Shown: one piece after another, positions 1-8,010 of the stretch | Layout: every line of letters begins with the position of its first letter | Position numbering within the stretch: position 1 is the first letter of the stretch | Origin: Thermoleophilales bacterium | GTDB taxonomy: Bacteria > Actinomycetota > Thermoleophilia > Solirubrobacterales > 70-9 | Assembly (NCBI GenBank): GCA_020636955.1 | Contig: JACJWY010000009.1 | Coordinates: 1-64,000, forward strand | Direction of reading: 5' to 3' | Length of the DNA stretch: 64,000 nt | The notes under the pieces: model-generated | The model's database searches: none | What the model saw: the letters and a program-made list of their open reading frames with translations, nothing else | What the model was told of the DNA's origin: nothing | Translations under genes and position numbers: made by a program

Positions 1-1
1 G

Positions 2-202
2 ATTGCCCACGTCCAGTCCGCACCTCCGGAATCGATCACCTACACCGGCAGCGCCAAGGAACTCCAGAACGTCTGGATCGCGGTCCGCGCCAGTCTCCGC
101 GACGTACTCGAGTCGACCAGCCTCGCCGACCTGGTCTCCGGCGAACTCCCGGCCAACGTTCGAAGGCTCGCCGACGACAAGGACGCCTGGGAGCCCCGTT
201 AG
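2..202 (+). CDS. Rrf2-family transcriptional regulator, C-terminal end (partial)
   Basis: The gene is cut by the left edge; only about 66 C-terminal residues remain, read in frame from base 2 to the TAG at 200-202. The segment LQNVWIAVRASLRDVLEST followed by LADL matches the C-terminal dimerisation region of Rrf2 regulators of the IscR/NsrR type, where VWxxVRxxLRxVL is typical. Members are winged-helix repressors, often with an Fe-S cluster; the helix-turn-helix and any cluster cysteines lie outside the window. There is no start codon inside the window because the gene begins further left. The family call rests on this short segment alone. Confidence 0.7.
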   Translation: MAHVQSAPPESITYTGSAKELQNVWIAVRASLRDVLESTSLADLVSGELPANVRRLADDKDAWEPR

Positions 203-236
203 CCGCCAGGCCGGATCCGTAGGACATGACCTGGTC

Positions 237-1157
237 GTGTTGATTCTGGCCGGTTCTCTGGCTTTGGTCGCCGCCGGTTGCGGTTCGACCTCCGAGAGTA
301 CGGGTGGGTCGAATGCCGGTGTTTCCGGCACCTCGGGACAACCTCCGAACAAGCGGGCGAAGGTCCGGGCCGAGCGGGCGGCTGCCCGGCAGCGGGCCCG
401 GAATGCGGCCCGGCGGGCCGGCGCCGAGAGCCGGCGCAAGGCCAGGCAGGCCCGGACCCGGGCGCGCCTGGCAGCCCGCAAGGCGAGGGCCGCCGATCGA
501 CGGTTCCGGCTGAAGGCACGGGCACTCGCCCGCCGCGGCGGTGACGTCGATTGCGGCGCATTCGCCAGCCAGGCCCGGGCGCAGCTTTATCTGTTGCCGG
601 GAGACCCGTTCGGTCTCGATGGCGACGGTGACGGCGTCGCCTGCGCCGATCTGCCCTGCCCGTGTTCATCGGCGGCGGGTGAAGGGTCCAGTTCCGCCGA
701 CAGCTCCTCGGGGGAGGAGGGCAACGGTCCGGATCCTCCACGCAGATTCAGGGGCACGGTGGTGGACGTGGCCGACGGCGACACCCTCGATGTCACTACT
801 CCCTCCGGGTCAACCGAAACGGTCCGGATAATCGGCATCGACACCCCCGAGGTCTACTACGGAGTCGAATGTGGAGGCCCGGCCGCATCGGCCGCGATGA
901 AGCGGATCGCAACCGGAGCGGAGGTGACGGTAACCGCAGATCCCACCCAGGACCGCCGGGACCATTACGGACGCCTCCTCGCCTACATCGACAAGGGCAG
1001 CCACGATCTCGGCTACACCATGGTCAAACGCGGCCTCGCCTCGGCCTACCCCTACGACGGCCCCTTCCAGCGCTACCCGAAATACGCCCGCGCCGACCAA
1101 CGCGCCCGCCAGAACAAAATCGGCAGCTGGGCCCGTTGCGACATCTCACCGGGGTAG
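237..1157 (+). CDS. Secreted lipoprotein nuclease (Excalibur + thermonuclease/SNase domains)
   Basis: About 306 residues from GTG 237 (TTG 240 is also possible); the open frame runs left to the window edge but that part overlaps the Rrf2 gene. A short hydrophobic stretch ends in the lipobox LVAAGC (Cys 15). Next come roughly 60 residues very rich in Arg and Ala, an Excalibur-type Ca-binding motif (about 103-142, GLDGDGDGVAC), a Ser/Gly/Glu linker and an SNase fold (about 171-302). The staphylococcal nuclease residues are recognisable: Asp in VADGDTL, Arg in VRIIGIDTPE with its Asp and Glu, and Arg in HYGRLLAYI. It is therefore probably an active, surface-anchored Ca-dependent nuclease for extracellular nucleic acid. 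The last 12 nt overlap the convergent DUF167 gene. Confidence 0.85.
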   Translation: MLILAGSLALVAAGCGSTSESTGGSNAGVSGTSGQPPNKRAKVRAERAAARQRARNAARRAGAESRRKARQARTRARLAARKARAADRRFRLKARALARRGGDVDCGAFASQARAQLYLLPGDPFGLDGDGDGVACADLPCPCSSAAGEGSSSADSSSGEEGNGPDPPRRFRGTVVDVADGDTLDVTTPSGSTETVRIIGIDTPEVYYGVECGGPAASAAMKRIATGAEVTVTADPTQDRRDHYGRLLAYIDKGSHDLGYTMVKRGLASAYPYDGPFQRYPKYARADQRARQNKIGSWARCDISPG

Positions 1158-1403
1158 TTCCACCAACTTGTCGCGTGAGGTTTCTCCCTGGAGGATGCGG
1201 ATCTTTGATTTGGGCACCTTGAACTCTTTGGCGAGGAGGGCAATCAGGGCCTTGTTGGCTTTGCCGTCCACCGGGGGAGCGGTGACCCGGGCCTGGAGGA
1301 CCTTCTCGCCTGTTTCCGGGTCAACTTTGAAGCCCTTCAGCCCGTTGTTCGAGGCCTTCGGCTGGAGGCGGACGCGGATTCGCCGGGCATCGGGGGCCGA
1401 CAT
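1146..1403 (-). CDS. DUF167/YggU family protein
   Basis: An 85-residue protein matching the small YggU/DUF167 family in length and motifs: RIRVRLQPKASNN at the start, the ARVTAPPVDGKANKALIALL core and VRI-like LQGETSRDKLVEL end. The family is widespread; its biochemical role is unknown. It is the last gene of a leftward run after the VWA protein (21 nt gap), so probably co-transcribed with it, and its 3' end overlaps the nuclease gene on the other strand. Confidence 0.85.
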   Translation of the reverse strand: MSAPDARRIRVRLQPKASNNGLKGFKVDPETGEKVLQARVTAPPVDGKANKALIALLAKEFKVPKSKIRILQGETSRDKLVELPR

Positions 1404-1424
1404 GGACGAACCCGGGACAGCTCG

Positions 1425-2855
1425 CTAGTAGCGGTGGCCGGAGGTGTACTTGCGGGCGCTCGAGGTCGCGTGTTCGACCTTGCCGGAGGCGACCACATCG
1501 ACGAACTGCTCGAGGTGCTCGGTCTTCCAGCACTCGAAGGCGCCGTCACAGAAGGGGGTGTAGGCACTCATCACCGAATCGCCGTAATTCCAGTAGAGCT
1601 CCGGTTCCGGGTTGAGCCAGAAAGTCCGGTTGGCCCGGTCGGCCACCCGGGCGAAGGCGTCCTCGGCTGGCGGGCGACCATTGGTGCGAGCGTCACCGAG
1701 CACGATCACGGTCGAACGAGGGCCCAGATCGGCGGACACATCGGCGTAGAACTCGTTCCAGACCCGTCCGTAATCGGTGTAACCGGAAATGTCGGCGACC
1801 CCGCCGGTTGAGGTGATCTTCTCGGCGATCGCGGTGAAATCCCGCTCGTCCTCGAAAACGTGGGTGACCTCCGAGATCCGTTCGATGAAAACGAAGCTGC
1901 GCAGCTTCCGGAACGAGTCGTGAAGTGCGTGGAGGACCGAAAGGAAGAAGGTCGAGGCCGAGCTGACCGAGGTGGAAACATCGCAGAGCACGTAGATCTC
2001 CGGCTTGCGCGGTCGCCGCGGCCGGTACTTCAGGTTGAGCGGCACCCCGCCCGTTTCGAGCGAGGAGCGCATCGTCCGACGCACATCCACTGTCCGTCCC
2101 CGCTTCGCTCCACGCGGATCGTGACCGAGGGTGGCCAGGCGACGCTTCATCTGGGCGACTGCCTTGTGAACGGCGGCGAGATCCTGCGCCCCGCGCATGG
2201 GCAGGGCCCGGTTCAGGTCCGAGAGCGGCCGGGCCGGGGGCAGTTGGCCCTGTTTCTGGATCTGCTGGCGTTGCAGTTCACGCCGCAGTTGTCGTTCGAA
2301 GCGAGCGATCTGGTCACGGTCGATCTGTTCGCCGTCAGCTTCGCCGTCGCCACTGGAGTCCGAGGATGGGGTCAGCCCCAGTCCACGGCGGATCCGCTGC
2401 ATGTCCACGCCGACCACTCCCGAGCTCTCGCCCTGCCGGCCAAATGCCTCGATCGCGAGGCGTGCCAGTTCGTTCATCGCCGATTCGTCACCCTCGGCGA
2501 TCGCCTGGCGGATCGCTTCGGCCAACGCCTCCATGCTGAGCTCGTCCCGAATGTCGTCGGATAGAGCGGCCTTGCGTCCTTCCCCTCCTTCCGGCGCGTA
2601 CTCGAGAGATGCCGCTTCCGTCGCCCGGAAGAAATGGCGGTCGAAAACCAGGTCGAAGATCTCCCGGTCCTTGGGCGATTTCGCCAGGGTGGTGGCCAGC
2701 GATTCTCTAAAATCGACCGGCTCGATCCAGGGGATGATCTCCAGCGCCTTGAAGGCGTCCTGGATCTCGGAGGTGCCGATCGCCACATCCTCCGAGCGGA
2801 GCTCCTCGCAGAAGGCGAGGATGTGTTCCGCCATTCCGGAGGGCTTATCGGTCAT
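1425..2855 (-). CDS. VWA-domain protein, CoxE-like
   Basis: 476 residues. The N-terminal half is helical and charged with a Gln/Arg-rich stretch (about 183-207). The C-terminal half is a von Willebrand A fold with a MIDAS motif DVSTS at 292-296, a following Thr in the SGYTDYG segment (Thr 360) and Asp in VLGDARTNG. CoxE/MadC-type VWA proteins work with a MoxR-type AAA+ ATPase to insert metals or remodel enzyme complexes. The ATPase is directly upstream and its TGA overlaps this ATG by one base (TGATG), so the two are translationally coupled. No CO dehydrogenase or other obvious client enzyme is in the window. Confidence 0.88.
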   Translation of the reverse strand: MTDKPSGMAEHILAFCEELRSEDVAIGTSEIQDAFKALEIIPWIEPVDFRESLATTLAKSPKDREIFDLVFDRHFFRATEAASLEYAPEGGEGRKAALSDDIRDELSMEALAEAIRQAIAEGDESAMNELARLAIEAFGRQGESSGVVGVDMQRIRRGLGLTPSSDSSGDGEADGEQIDRDQIARFERQLRRELQRQQIQKQGQLPPARPLSDLNRALPMRGAQDLAAVHKAVAQMKRRLATLGHDPRGAKRGRTVDVRRTMRSSLETGGVPLNLKYRPRRPRKPEIYVLCDVSTSVSSASTFFLSVLHALHDSFRKLRSFVFIERISEVTHVFEDERDFTAIAEKITSTGGVADISGYTDYGRVWNEFYADVSADLGPRSTVIVLGDARTNGRPPAEDAFARVADRANRTFWLNPEPELYWNYGDSVMSAYTPFCDGAFECWKTEHLEQFVDVVASGKVEHATSSARKYTSGHRY

Positions 2856-3769
2856 CAGCTCGAGCCGTTGGTCGACGCCCCTCCGAGCCGGGGCACGATC
2901 TTTTCAGCGACCAGGTCGAGGTCGGTGCGGTGCTTGATGATGATCGACAGGGAATCGCGGAAGGTCTTTTCGTCGATGTCATCGGCACCCATCAGAACGA
3001 GGGTCCGGGCCCAGTCGATCGACTCCGCGATCGAGGGCGGCTTCTTCAGGTCCAGCTCCCGGACCATGTCGACCACGTCGACCAGCCTTCCGGCCAGTGC
3101 CTGGTCGATTTCCGGTTCGTGAAGGCGAATGATCTCGATTTCCCGTTCACGGTTCGGATAGTCGAGCCAGAGATACAGGCAGCGCCGTTTCAGCGCCTCG
3201 GTCAGCTCGCGGGAGTTGTTCGAGGTGAGCAGCACTATCGGATGGGTGGTCGCGCTGATCTGTCCCATCTCCGGGATCGTGATCTGGAAATCAGAGAGGA
3301 GCTCGAGAAGCATCGCTTCGAATTCCTGGTCGGTCTTGTCGATCTCGTCAATCAGGAGCACGACCGGATCGGGGTTGGCGATCGCTTTCATCAACGGCCG
3401 CTCCAGCAGGAATTCCTCGGTGAAGATCTCGCCCATTCCGACCGGCGCCGACTCCTCGTCGCCGGTTGAAGCAGTGGCCTGGATCTGGAGCAGTTGCTTG
3501 CGGTAATTCCACTCGTAAAGCGCCTTGGCCTCGTCGAGTCCCTCGTAGCACTGGAGCCGCACCAGCTCCCTTCCCGTGGCCCGTGAAAGTGCCTTGGCCA
3601 GTTCCGTCTTGCCCACCCCGGCCGGGCCTTCGACCAGCACCGGTTTGCCCAGACGCTGGGCGAGGAAGGCGATCAGCGCCGTCGACTCGTCGGCCAGGTA
3701 GGAAGCCTGCCGCAGGGCATCGGCGACCTCGGCGGGACTGTCAGGAGTGGCTTGAGGGGTGACTGCCAT
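2855..3769 (-). CDS. MoxR-family AAA+ ATPase
   Basis: 304 residues. Walker A GPAGVGKT lies at 48-55, Walker B is VVLLIDEIDK, and the sensor-1 segment is PIVLLTSNNSRELTEALKRR; ordering and length fit MoxR/CoxD-like ATPases. These act as chaperones that use ATP hydrolysis to activate metalloenzymes, together with a VWA partner, here the overlapping downstream gene. A TATTGT -10 box six bases before the ATG suggests an internal leaderless promoter right after the preceding gene's stop. Confidence 0.9.
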   Translation of the reverse strand: MAVTPQATPDSPAEVADALRQASYLADESTALIAFLAQRLGKPVLVEGPAGVGKTELAKALSRATGRELVRLQCYEGLDEAKALYEWNYRKQLLQIQATASTGDEESAPVGMGEIFTEEFLLERPLMKAIANPDPVVLLIDEIDKTDQEFEAMLLELLSDFQITIPEMGQISATTHPIVLLTSNNSRELTEALKRRCLYLWLDYPNREREIEIIRLHEPEIDQALAGRLVDVVDMVRELDLKKPPSIAESIDWARTLVLMGADDIDEKTFRDSLSIIIKHRTDLDLVAEKIVPRLGGASTNGSS

Positions 3770-3775
3770 GTCTGG

Positions 3776-3781
3776 ACAATA
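3776..3781 (-). promoter_or_regulatory. -10 box (TATTGT) of moxR-like gene
   Basis: Ends six bases before ATG 3769 and lies in the 18-nt gap behind the Cys-motif gene, suggesting an internal leaderless promoter. Confidence 0.45.
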
Positions 3782-3787
3782 CGATGG

Positions 3788-4201
3788 TCAGTCCAGCGGT
3801 ATGTCGGTGACCCGTGGGGTCGGCGGTTCACCTGGATCTTCCTGGGAGGCGTCCCTCGCGGCCGAATCGGTGGGCCGTTGCCCCGTCCCGGTCTTTTCCG
3901 CGTACGCATCGAGGAAAGCTTTCAGGACGCCTACCGCCTCGTGCTGAATCGATTCGGCCTGCTGGCGAAGCTCCGGGGAAACCGTGTTTCGGAACAGCTC
4001 CGCCGAACGGCAGATCGGGCACCACTCGAGACACTCGCTACCGAGGACGGAATCGCCGTTGACTTGCTGGGAGCCATCTCCATTCCCCTCCGGATCGGAA
4101 CCGTTCCCGGATGAGCTGCGACCGGCTGTGGACTGTGAAAACTGGCCCCAGAAGCGATCCGCTCCGGGCTGTTGTTCGGTTTGGTCAGGCTTCGGCGGCA
4201 T
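3788..4201 (-). CDS. Uncharacterised small protein with C-x3-C-P-x-C motif
   Basis: 137 residues, mostly polar and probably disordered at both ends, with one conserved-looking core: CLEWCPICRSAELFRN followed by an amphipathic helix (SPELRQQAESIQHEAVGVL). The CxxxCxxC arrangement could bind a metal. I recall similar short CPxCR proteins next to ArsA genes in actinobacteria. Its start overlaps the last 17 nt of the arsA-like gene, so it is coupled to it, and moxR follows 18 nt later. No function can be assigned. Confidence 0.7.
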   Translation of the reverse strand: MPPKPDQTEQQPGADRFWGQFSQSTAGRSSSGNGSDPEGNGDGSQQVNGDSVLGSECLEWCPICRSAELFRNTVSPELRQQAESIQHEAVGVLKAFLDAYAEKTGTGQRPTDSAARDASQEDPGEPPTPRVTDIPLD

Positions 4202-5369
4202 CGCGATCCTCGAAGACGATTTCCAGGGTTTCGTTCTCGAATGAGGCTTTCGAAGGGCTGCGCCTGGCCAGCCCGGAAGGAAGCATGATAGTGCGCCTCG
4301 CTTCCCCGACCTGGACCAGCAACTCTTCCCCCGCCTGCTGGAGCTTCACTTCGCCCTTCTCGGTGAAGGGCGCCCGGATCCGGATCACGGTACGGCCATC
4401 TTCCGTGCTCACTTCGCGGGCCATTCCGGAGTGGAGCAGTCCCGAGGGGTCGATTTCCCCGTAAAGGTCATCGGCGAGGCGCGTGTGCATGCCCTCGCCG
4501 ATGACTTCCCGGTCGAAGTACCGGGCGGTCAGGACGGGCACCGGTGAAAAGCCTTCCTCGACCGTTTCCAGCTGGGCAGACTGCTGCTCGCGCCAGCCCG
4601 CGAAATAGGAGTCGGAGACCTCGTCGGGGAAGACACGATTGACGATCACGGCGTCGGTCAGATAGCCGAAAAGGCAAAGGTGGGTGAAGGTGCGGCGTGC
4701 CTCGTTGATCACCATCCGGTCCGGATTCATTACCAGGCGAATCGAACAGTGCTCGTGGTCTCGAAGGATTTCATCCATGGCCAGCAGGTTCTCGATCAGA
4801 TGTTCAACCTCGTCCATCAGCTCGGGCTCGGGCATCGGGATTTCGAGCGCCTTGGCGATCGGGGCCGCTTTGGAAAGCAGGCTGCGGTTCCAGGGAAAGA
4901 CCTTGCGTACCCACCAGCTCGCGACTTCCGGGTATCCGAGCAGTCGCAGGGTCTCCCCGCTGGGAGCGCAATCGACGATCACCACGTCGAACTCCTCCCG
5001 GTCCCAGTGGCGCTTGATCTGCAGCAGCGAGAAGAGCTCGTCAAGGCCGGGGGGCACGCTCAGCTCCTCGGCCCGCACCGAATCGACGCCCTTGCTCTGA
5101 AGCAGGCCGCTCATCCAGGCTGCGACCCGGTCCCAGTTGCGCCGCATCTCCGCTTCGGCGATCACTTCCTGGCCCCAGAGCCCGGGCGAGACCTCGACCG
5201 GATCCGGCCCGAGTTCCACCCCGAGCGAGTCAGAAAGGCTGTGGGCGGGGTCGGTCGAGAGGATTACGGTGCGTCGGCCCTCCGCGGCGGCCCGGCGGGC
5301 CGTGGCAGCCGCGACGCTCGTCTTGCCGACGCCGCCTTTCCCGGTGTAGAGGATGGTGCGCGGTGGCAT
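4185..5369 (-). CDS. ArsA/GET3-family ATPase
   Basis: I place the start at ATG 5369, giving 394 residues; an in-frame upstream extension is possible but would add 17 unconserved residues before the P-loop. Deviant Walker A GKGGVGKT is at 10-17, followed by STDPAHSLSD (39-48), the A-type motif of this family, and VVIVDCAPSGETLRLL as switch II. The C-terminal part is a small beta domain as in actinobacterial ArsA-like proteins. There is one ATPase domain, unlike the duplicated arsenite pump ATPase, and no arsB or arsR is nearby, so arsenic resistance is not supported; a chaperone or targeting role is more likely. It heads the leftward ArsA / Cys-protein / MoxR / VWA set. Confidence 0.88.
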   Translation of the reverse strand: MPPRTILYTGKGGVGKTSVAAATARRAAAEGRRTVILSTDPAHSLSDSLGVELGPDPVEVSPGLWGQEVIAEAEMRRNWDRVAAWMSGLLQSKGVDSVRAEELSVPPGLDELFSLLQIKRHWDREEFDVVIVDCAPSGETLRLLGYPEVASWWVRKVFPWNRSLLSKAAPIAKALEIPMPEPELMDEVEHLIENLLAMDEILRDHEHCSIRLVMNPDRMVINEARRTFTHLCLFGYLTDAVIVNRVFPDEVSDSYFAGWREQQSAQLETVEEGFSPVPVLTARYFDREVIGEGMHTRLADDLYGEIDPSGLLHSGMAREVSTEDGRTVIRIRAPFTEKGEVKLQQAGEELLVQVGEARRTIMLPSGLARRSPSKASFENETLEIVFEDRDAAEA

Positions 5370-5398
5370 CAGGAAGCGAGCGTATAGCCTGCTCCGAC

Positions 5399-6034
5399 TT
5401 GGAACGGCTGCGATTCCCATTGCTCGCGATGCTCCTGCTCGCCATTCCGGTGGCGTTCCCGGGCTGTGGCGGCAACGATCCGGACCCGGCCACCGTACTC
5501 GACCGCGCCCTGACCCGTGAGAATCTCTCCGCCTTCGGCAACGGTCCCGAGGGCCCGACCGGAGGGGTGGTCAAGGTTCAGGCGCTCGGATATGAGGACC
5601 GGGTGCTCGATGAGCGTGAAGTCGCCGCCCGCGCCTCGGTGATGAGTGACATCCGGGAAGCCCTCGGCGCGGATTCAGGGCTGCGGGGGCTGGTCGATGA
5701 CCTCAAATATGAGGGGACCGAAGCCGTCGCCGGGGTGGCAACCAGCCATGTTTCCGGCGACCTGGACGTGGCCGGTCTGGCAAAGGCGCTGGATCAGGCC
5801 GGAGGGGGAGATGTGGGAGCCATCGCCGGTGTCGACACGGGCAAGAATCTTGAGGATTCACTGGTGGCAGCCGACTTTGACCTCTATGCGGGCGAGGAAG
5901 ACGGCACGATCAGGAGGCTGGACCTGACCCTGGCGCTGGATGACCCGGACAATGCATTGCCGCCGACCCGGATACGGTTCAGCCTCACGCCGAACCCCTC
6001 CGGCGGTCACCCGAACCAGAAAACTGCCGCATAA
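5399..6034 (+). CDS. Lipoprotein, LppX/LprG-like
   Basis: Preferred start is TTG 5399, giving 211 residues with a clean signal (ERLRFPLLAMLLLAIPVAFPGC, lipobox AFPGC); the longer GTG start at 5363 would overlap the divergent ArsA start. The mature part contains the pattern GTEAVAGVATSHVSGDLDV, reminiscent of the LppX/LprG lipoprotein fold of actinobacteria, which carries lipids or glycolipids across the envelope. The family assignment is by resemblance only. The cation exchanger starts 5 nt after its stop, so the two are probably one transcript. Confidence 0.65.
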   Translation: MERLRFPLLAMLLLAIPVAFPGCGGNDPDPATVLDRALTRENLSAFGNGPEGPTGGVVKVQALGYEDRVLDEREVAARASVMSDIREALGADSGLRGLVDDLKYEGTEAVAGVATSHVSGDLDVAGLAKALDQAGGGDVGAIAGVDTGKNLEDSLVAADFDLYAGEEDGTIRRLDLTLALDDPDNALPPTRIRFSLTPNPSGGHPNQKTAA

Positions 6035-6039
6035 ACCCT

Positions 6040-7068
6040 ATGGAATACCTGCTTCTACTTGCCAGCTTCGCGATCATCCTGACCGGAGCGCTGCTCTTCA
6101 CCAACGCAATTGAATGGCTCGGCCACAAGCTTAATCTGGGCGAGGGAGCGGTCGGCTCGATCCTGGCGGCGGTCGGTACCGCGATGCCGGAGACCCTGAT
6201 CCCGATCGTCGCGATCATCGGCGGGGTCAGCGGTTCGGATGAGGTGGCGGTGGGTGCGATCGTCGGCGCACCATTCCTGCTCGCGACGATCGCCATGGCT
6301 CTGGTCGGTATTTCCGCCCTCGCTTACATCAAGCGCCGTCCCCAGGGCAAGCACCTCGACGTCCACGTCGAAACGCTCGACCGGGACCTGGTCTTCTTCA
6401 TGATCTTCTTCACGCTCGCCTTGATCGTCGGCGTGGTCGATGTGCCGCAGGCCGTGCAGGTCGGGGGTGGAGTGATTTGCCTGCTTGCCTACCTCTATTA
6501 CGTGGTGCAGACGATCCGCAATAGCGGTGACGTGGCCGAGAGCCACGAAATGGACCCGCTGATCATGGACCGGCGGGCCGACAAGACCGGCGGGCCGCCG
6601 AACCCGATCATGGTCATCCAGCTGTTGCTGGGTTTGGCCGCAATGGTCGGCGGAGCCCATCTCTTCGTCCACGAACTGCTGAGCGTGGCCGAGCATCTCG
6701 GGGTTTCGGCGATCATCCTCTCGCTGATCCTCGCTCCGCTGGCCACCGAATTGCCCGAGAAGGCAAACTCCTTTTTCTGGGTGCGCGACGGCAAGGATGC
6801 GCTCGCCCTCGGCAACATCACCGGAGCGATGGTCTTCCAGTCGACCATCCCGGTGGCGATCGGGATGATTTTCATCGACTGGTCGCTGGACAAGTTCGCC
6901 GTCGCCTCGATGCTCCTTGGTCTGGCCGGCGGCGCCGTCGCCTACTGGTCATTGCGCCATAACGGGCAGTTCAACAAGCCCTCAATCGCGATCTGGGCTC
7001 TGCTTTACCTGACGTTCCTCGCCTTCGTGATCCTGAGCGGCGACACCGGCCACACCGCGGCGCATTAG
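6040..7068 (+). CDS. Na+/Ca2+ exchanger-family (CaCA) cation antiporter
   Basis: 342 residues, nearly all hydrophobic, about ten membrane segments. The two inverted alpha repeats of the CaCA superfamily are visible: GSILAAVGTAMPETLIPIV near residue 40 and LAPLATELPEKANSFF near 240, each with the acidic residue that binds the cation, plus GNITGAMVFQ after the second repeat. A charged cytoplasmic loop separates the halves. It should exchange Ca2+ (or another cation) against Na+ or H+ across the inner membrane. It follows the lipoprotein gene by 5 nt. The perfect palindromes at 7084-7160 lie just downstream. Confidence 0.85.
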   Translation: MEYLLLLASFAIILTGALLFTNAIEWLGHKLNLGEGAVGSILAAVGTAMPETLIPIVAIIGGVSGSDEVAVGAIVGAPFLLATIAMALVGISALAYIKRRPQGKHLDVHVETLDRDLVFFMIFFTLALIVGVVDVPQAVQVGGGVICLLAYLYYVVQTIRNSGDVAESHEMDPLIMDRRADKTGGPPNPIMVIQLLLGLAAMVGGAHLFVHELLSVAEHLGVSAIILSLILAPLATELPEKANSFFWVRDGKDALALGNITGAMVFQSTIPVAIGMIFIDWSLDKFAVASMLLGLAGGAVAYWSLRHNGQFNKPSIAIWALLYLTFLAFVILSGDTGHTAAH

Positions 7069-7083
7069 CCCGATGAAACCCTG

Positions 7084-7160
7084 CGAGACGAGACGTCTCG
7101 TCTCGTCTGGACATGACGAAACGTCAAATTCCCGCGAGACGAGACGTCTCGTCTCGCGGG
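7084..7160. repeat. Two perfect spacer-less palindromes between convergent genes
   Basis: Positions 7084-7105 are a perfect 22-bp palindrome built on GAGACGTCTC; 7131-7160 are a perfect 30-bp palindrome with the same 22-bp core flanked by CCCG/CGGG-type ends. Between them, 7114-7126 is a third small inverted repeat (TGACG-AAA-CGTCA). The cores are identical and their centres are 51 bp apart. They fill the gap between the convergent exchanger and methyltransferase genes. They may serve as a two-way terminator, but no T-run follows either arm. Confidence 0.8.
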
Positions 7161-7221
7161 GTGAATTTCAGTGGAGTGCCACGCCGGCGGAAGTGCCTTT
7201 GATCGAGCCGTCTTTCCCGTT

Positions 7222-8010
7222 TCAGACCGGGCTGCCCTCGAAGAGCAGGTAGCGGAGCGTGTTGCGGAAGCTGCCGTCACCGGCTTCGTTGTGGGACTCG
7301 ACCACCGGCAGAGCTTCCCGGCGCATCTCCTCGTAAGCCGCATCGCCGATCATTTCCTGCATCGTGATCCAGATCGGGTGGAGGTCGAACCAGCGATCGT
7401 TCAGCTCCTTCGCCGACTCCTCTTCGATCACCAGCTCTCTCGTTTCCACCTGCAAGGCGATCCCACTCTCGGAAAAGAGCTCGCGTACGGCCAGTTCGTC
7501 TCCCCAGGAGAAGGGGGCATCCGATCCCTCGGGCGGTGCCTGACCGAAATGGGAGGCGACGGCGGCTCTGGCCATGTCCTGCATGTACTGGAAGAGGCCC
7601 TCTTCGATCCAGGAAGTGAAGGCAACCCTTCCCCGGGGCCTGAGCACCCGGCCGATCTCGGCAGCCGAGTCCTGCGGCGAACTGGTGAAAATCAGTCCGA
7701 AAACCGAGGTGACTATCTCGAAGCTGTCGTCGGCAAAGGGCAACTCGGACAGATCACCCTGCACCCGTTCCAGTGAAAGCCCCTCCGCGGCGGCCCGCTC
7801 GCCGGCCACCTGGAGCAGACGCGGCGCACCGTCATAGCCGGTTACCTCGCCACCCCGGCGGGCGAGCTCCAGTGCCACGTTTCCGGTGCCGCAGGCGAGG
7901 TCGAGGGCTGGCTGACCGGCAACCGGTTCGACCGCGTCAGCAACTGCTGGCGCCGCCGGAGAGATCTGTGCTGCGGTGATCTCGTATGAGCCCTTGTCCC
8001 AGTTCGACAT
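7222..8010 (-). CDS. Class I SAM-dependent methyltransferase
   Basis: 262 residues with a Rossmann-type methyltransferase core: motif I LDLACGTGNVALELA near residue 37, acidic post-II residue in GYDGA, and motif III/IV region GDLSELPFADDSFEIVTSVFGL, all typical of the UbiE/Methyltransf_11 group. The substrate cannot be told from sequence. Its ATG immediately follows the TGA of the peroxiredoxin gene, so the two form an operon. Confidence 0.85.
   Translation of the reverse strand: MSNWDKGSYEITAAQISPAAPAVADAVEPVAGQPALDLACGTGNVALELARRGGEVTGYDGAPRLLQVAGERAAAEGLSLERVQGDLSELPFADDSFEIVTSVFGLIFTSSPQDSAAEIGRVLRPRGRVAFTSWIEEGLFQYMQDMARAAVASHFGQAPPEGSDAPFSWGDELAVRELFSESGIALQVETRELVIEEESAKELNDRWFDLHPIWITMQEMIGDAAYEEMRREALPVVESHNEAGDGSFRNTLRYLLFEGSPV

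Noticed and set aside
1425..3769. CO dehydrogenase maturation locus (coxD/coxE)
   Set aside because: The MoxR and VWA proteins fit the families, but no coxL, coxM, coxS or molybdenum genes are in the window.
4185..5369. Arsenite resistance operon
   Set aside because: Only an ArsA-like ATPase with one ATPase domain is present; no arsB, arsC, arsD or arsR nearby.
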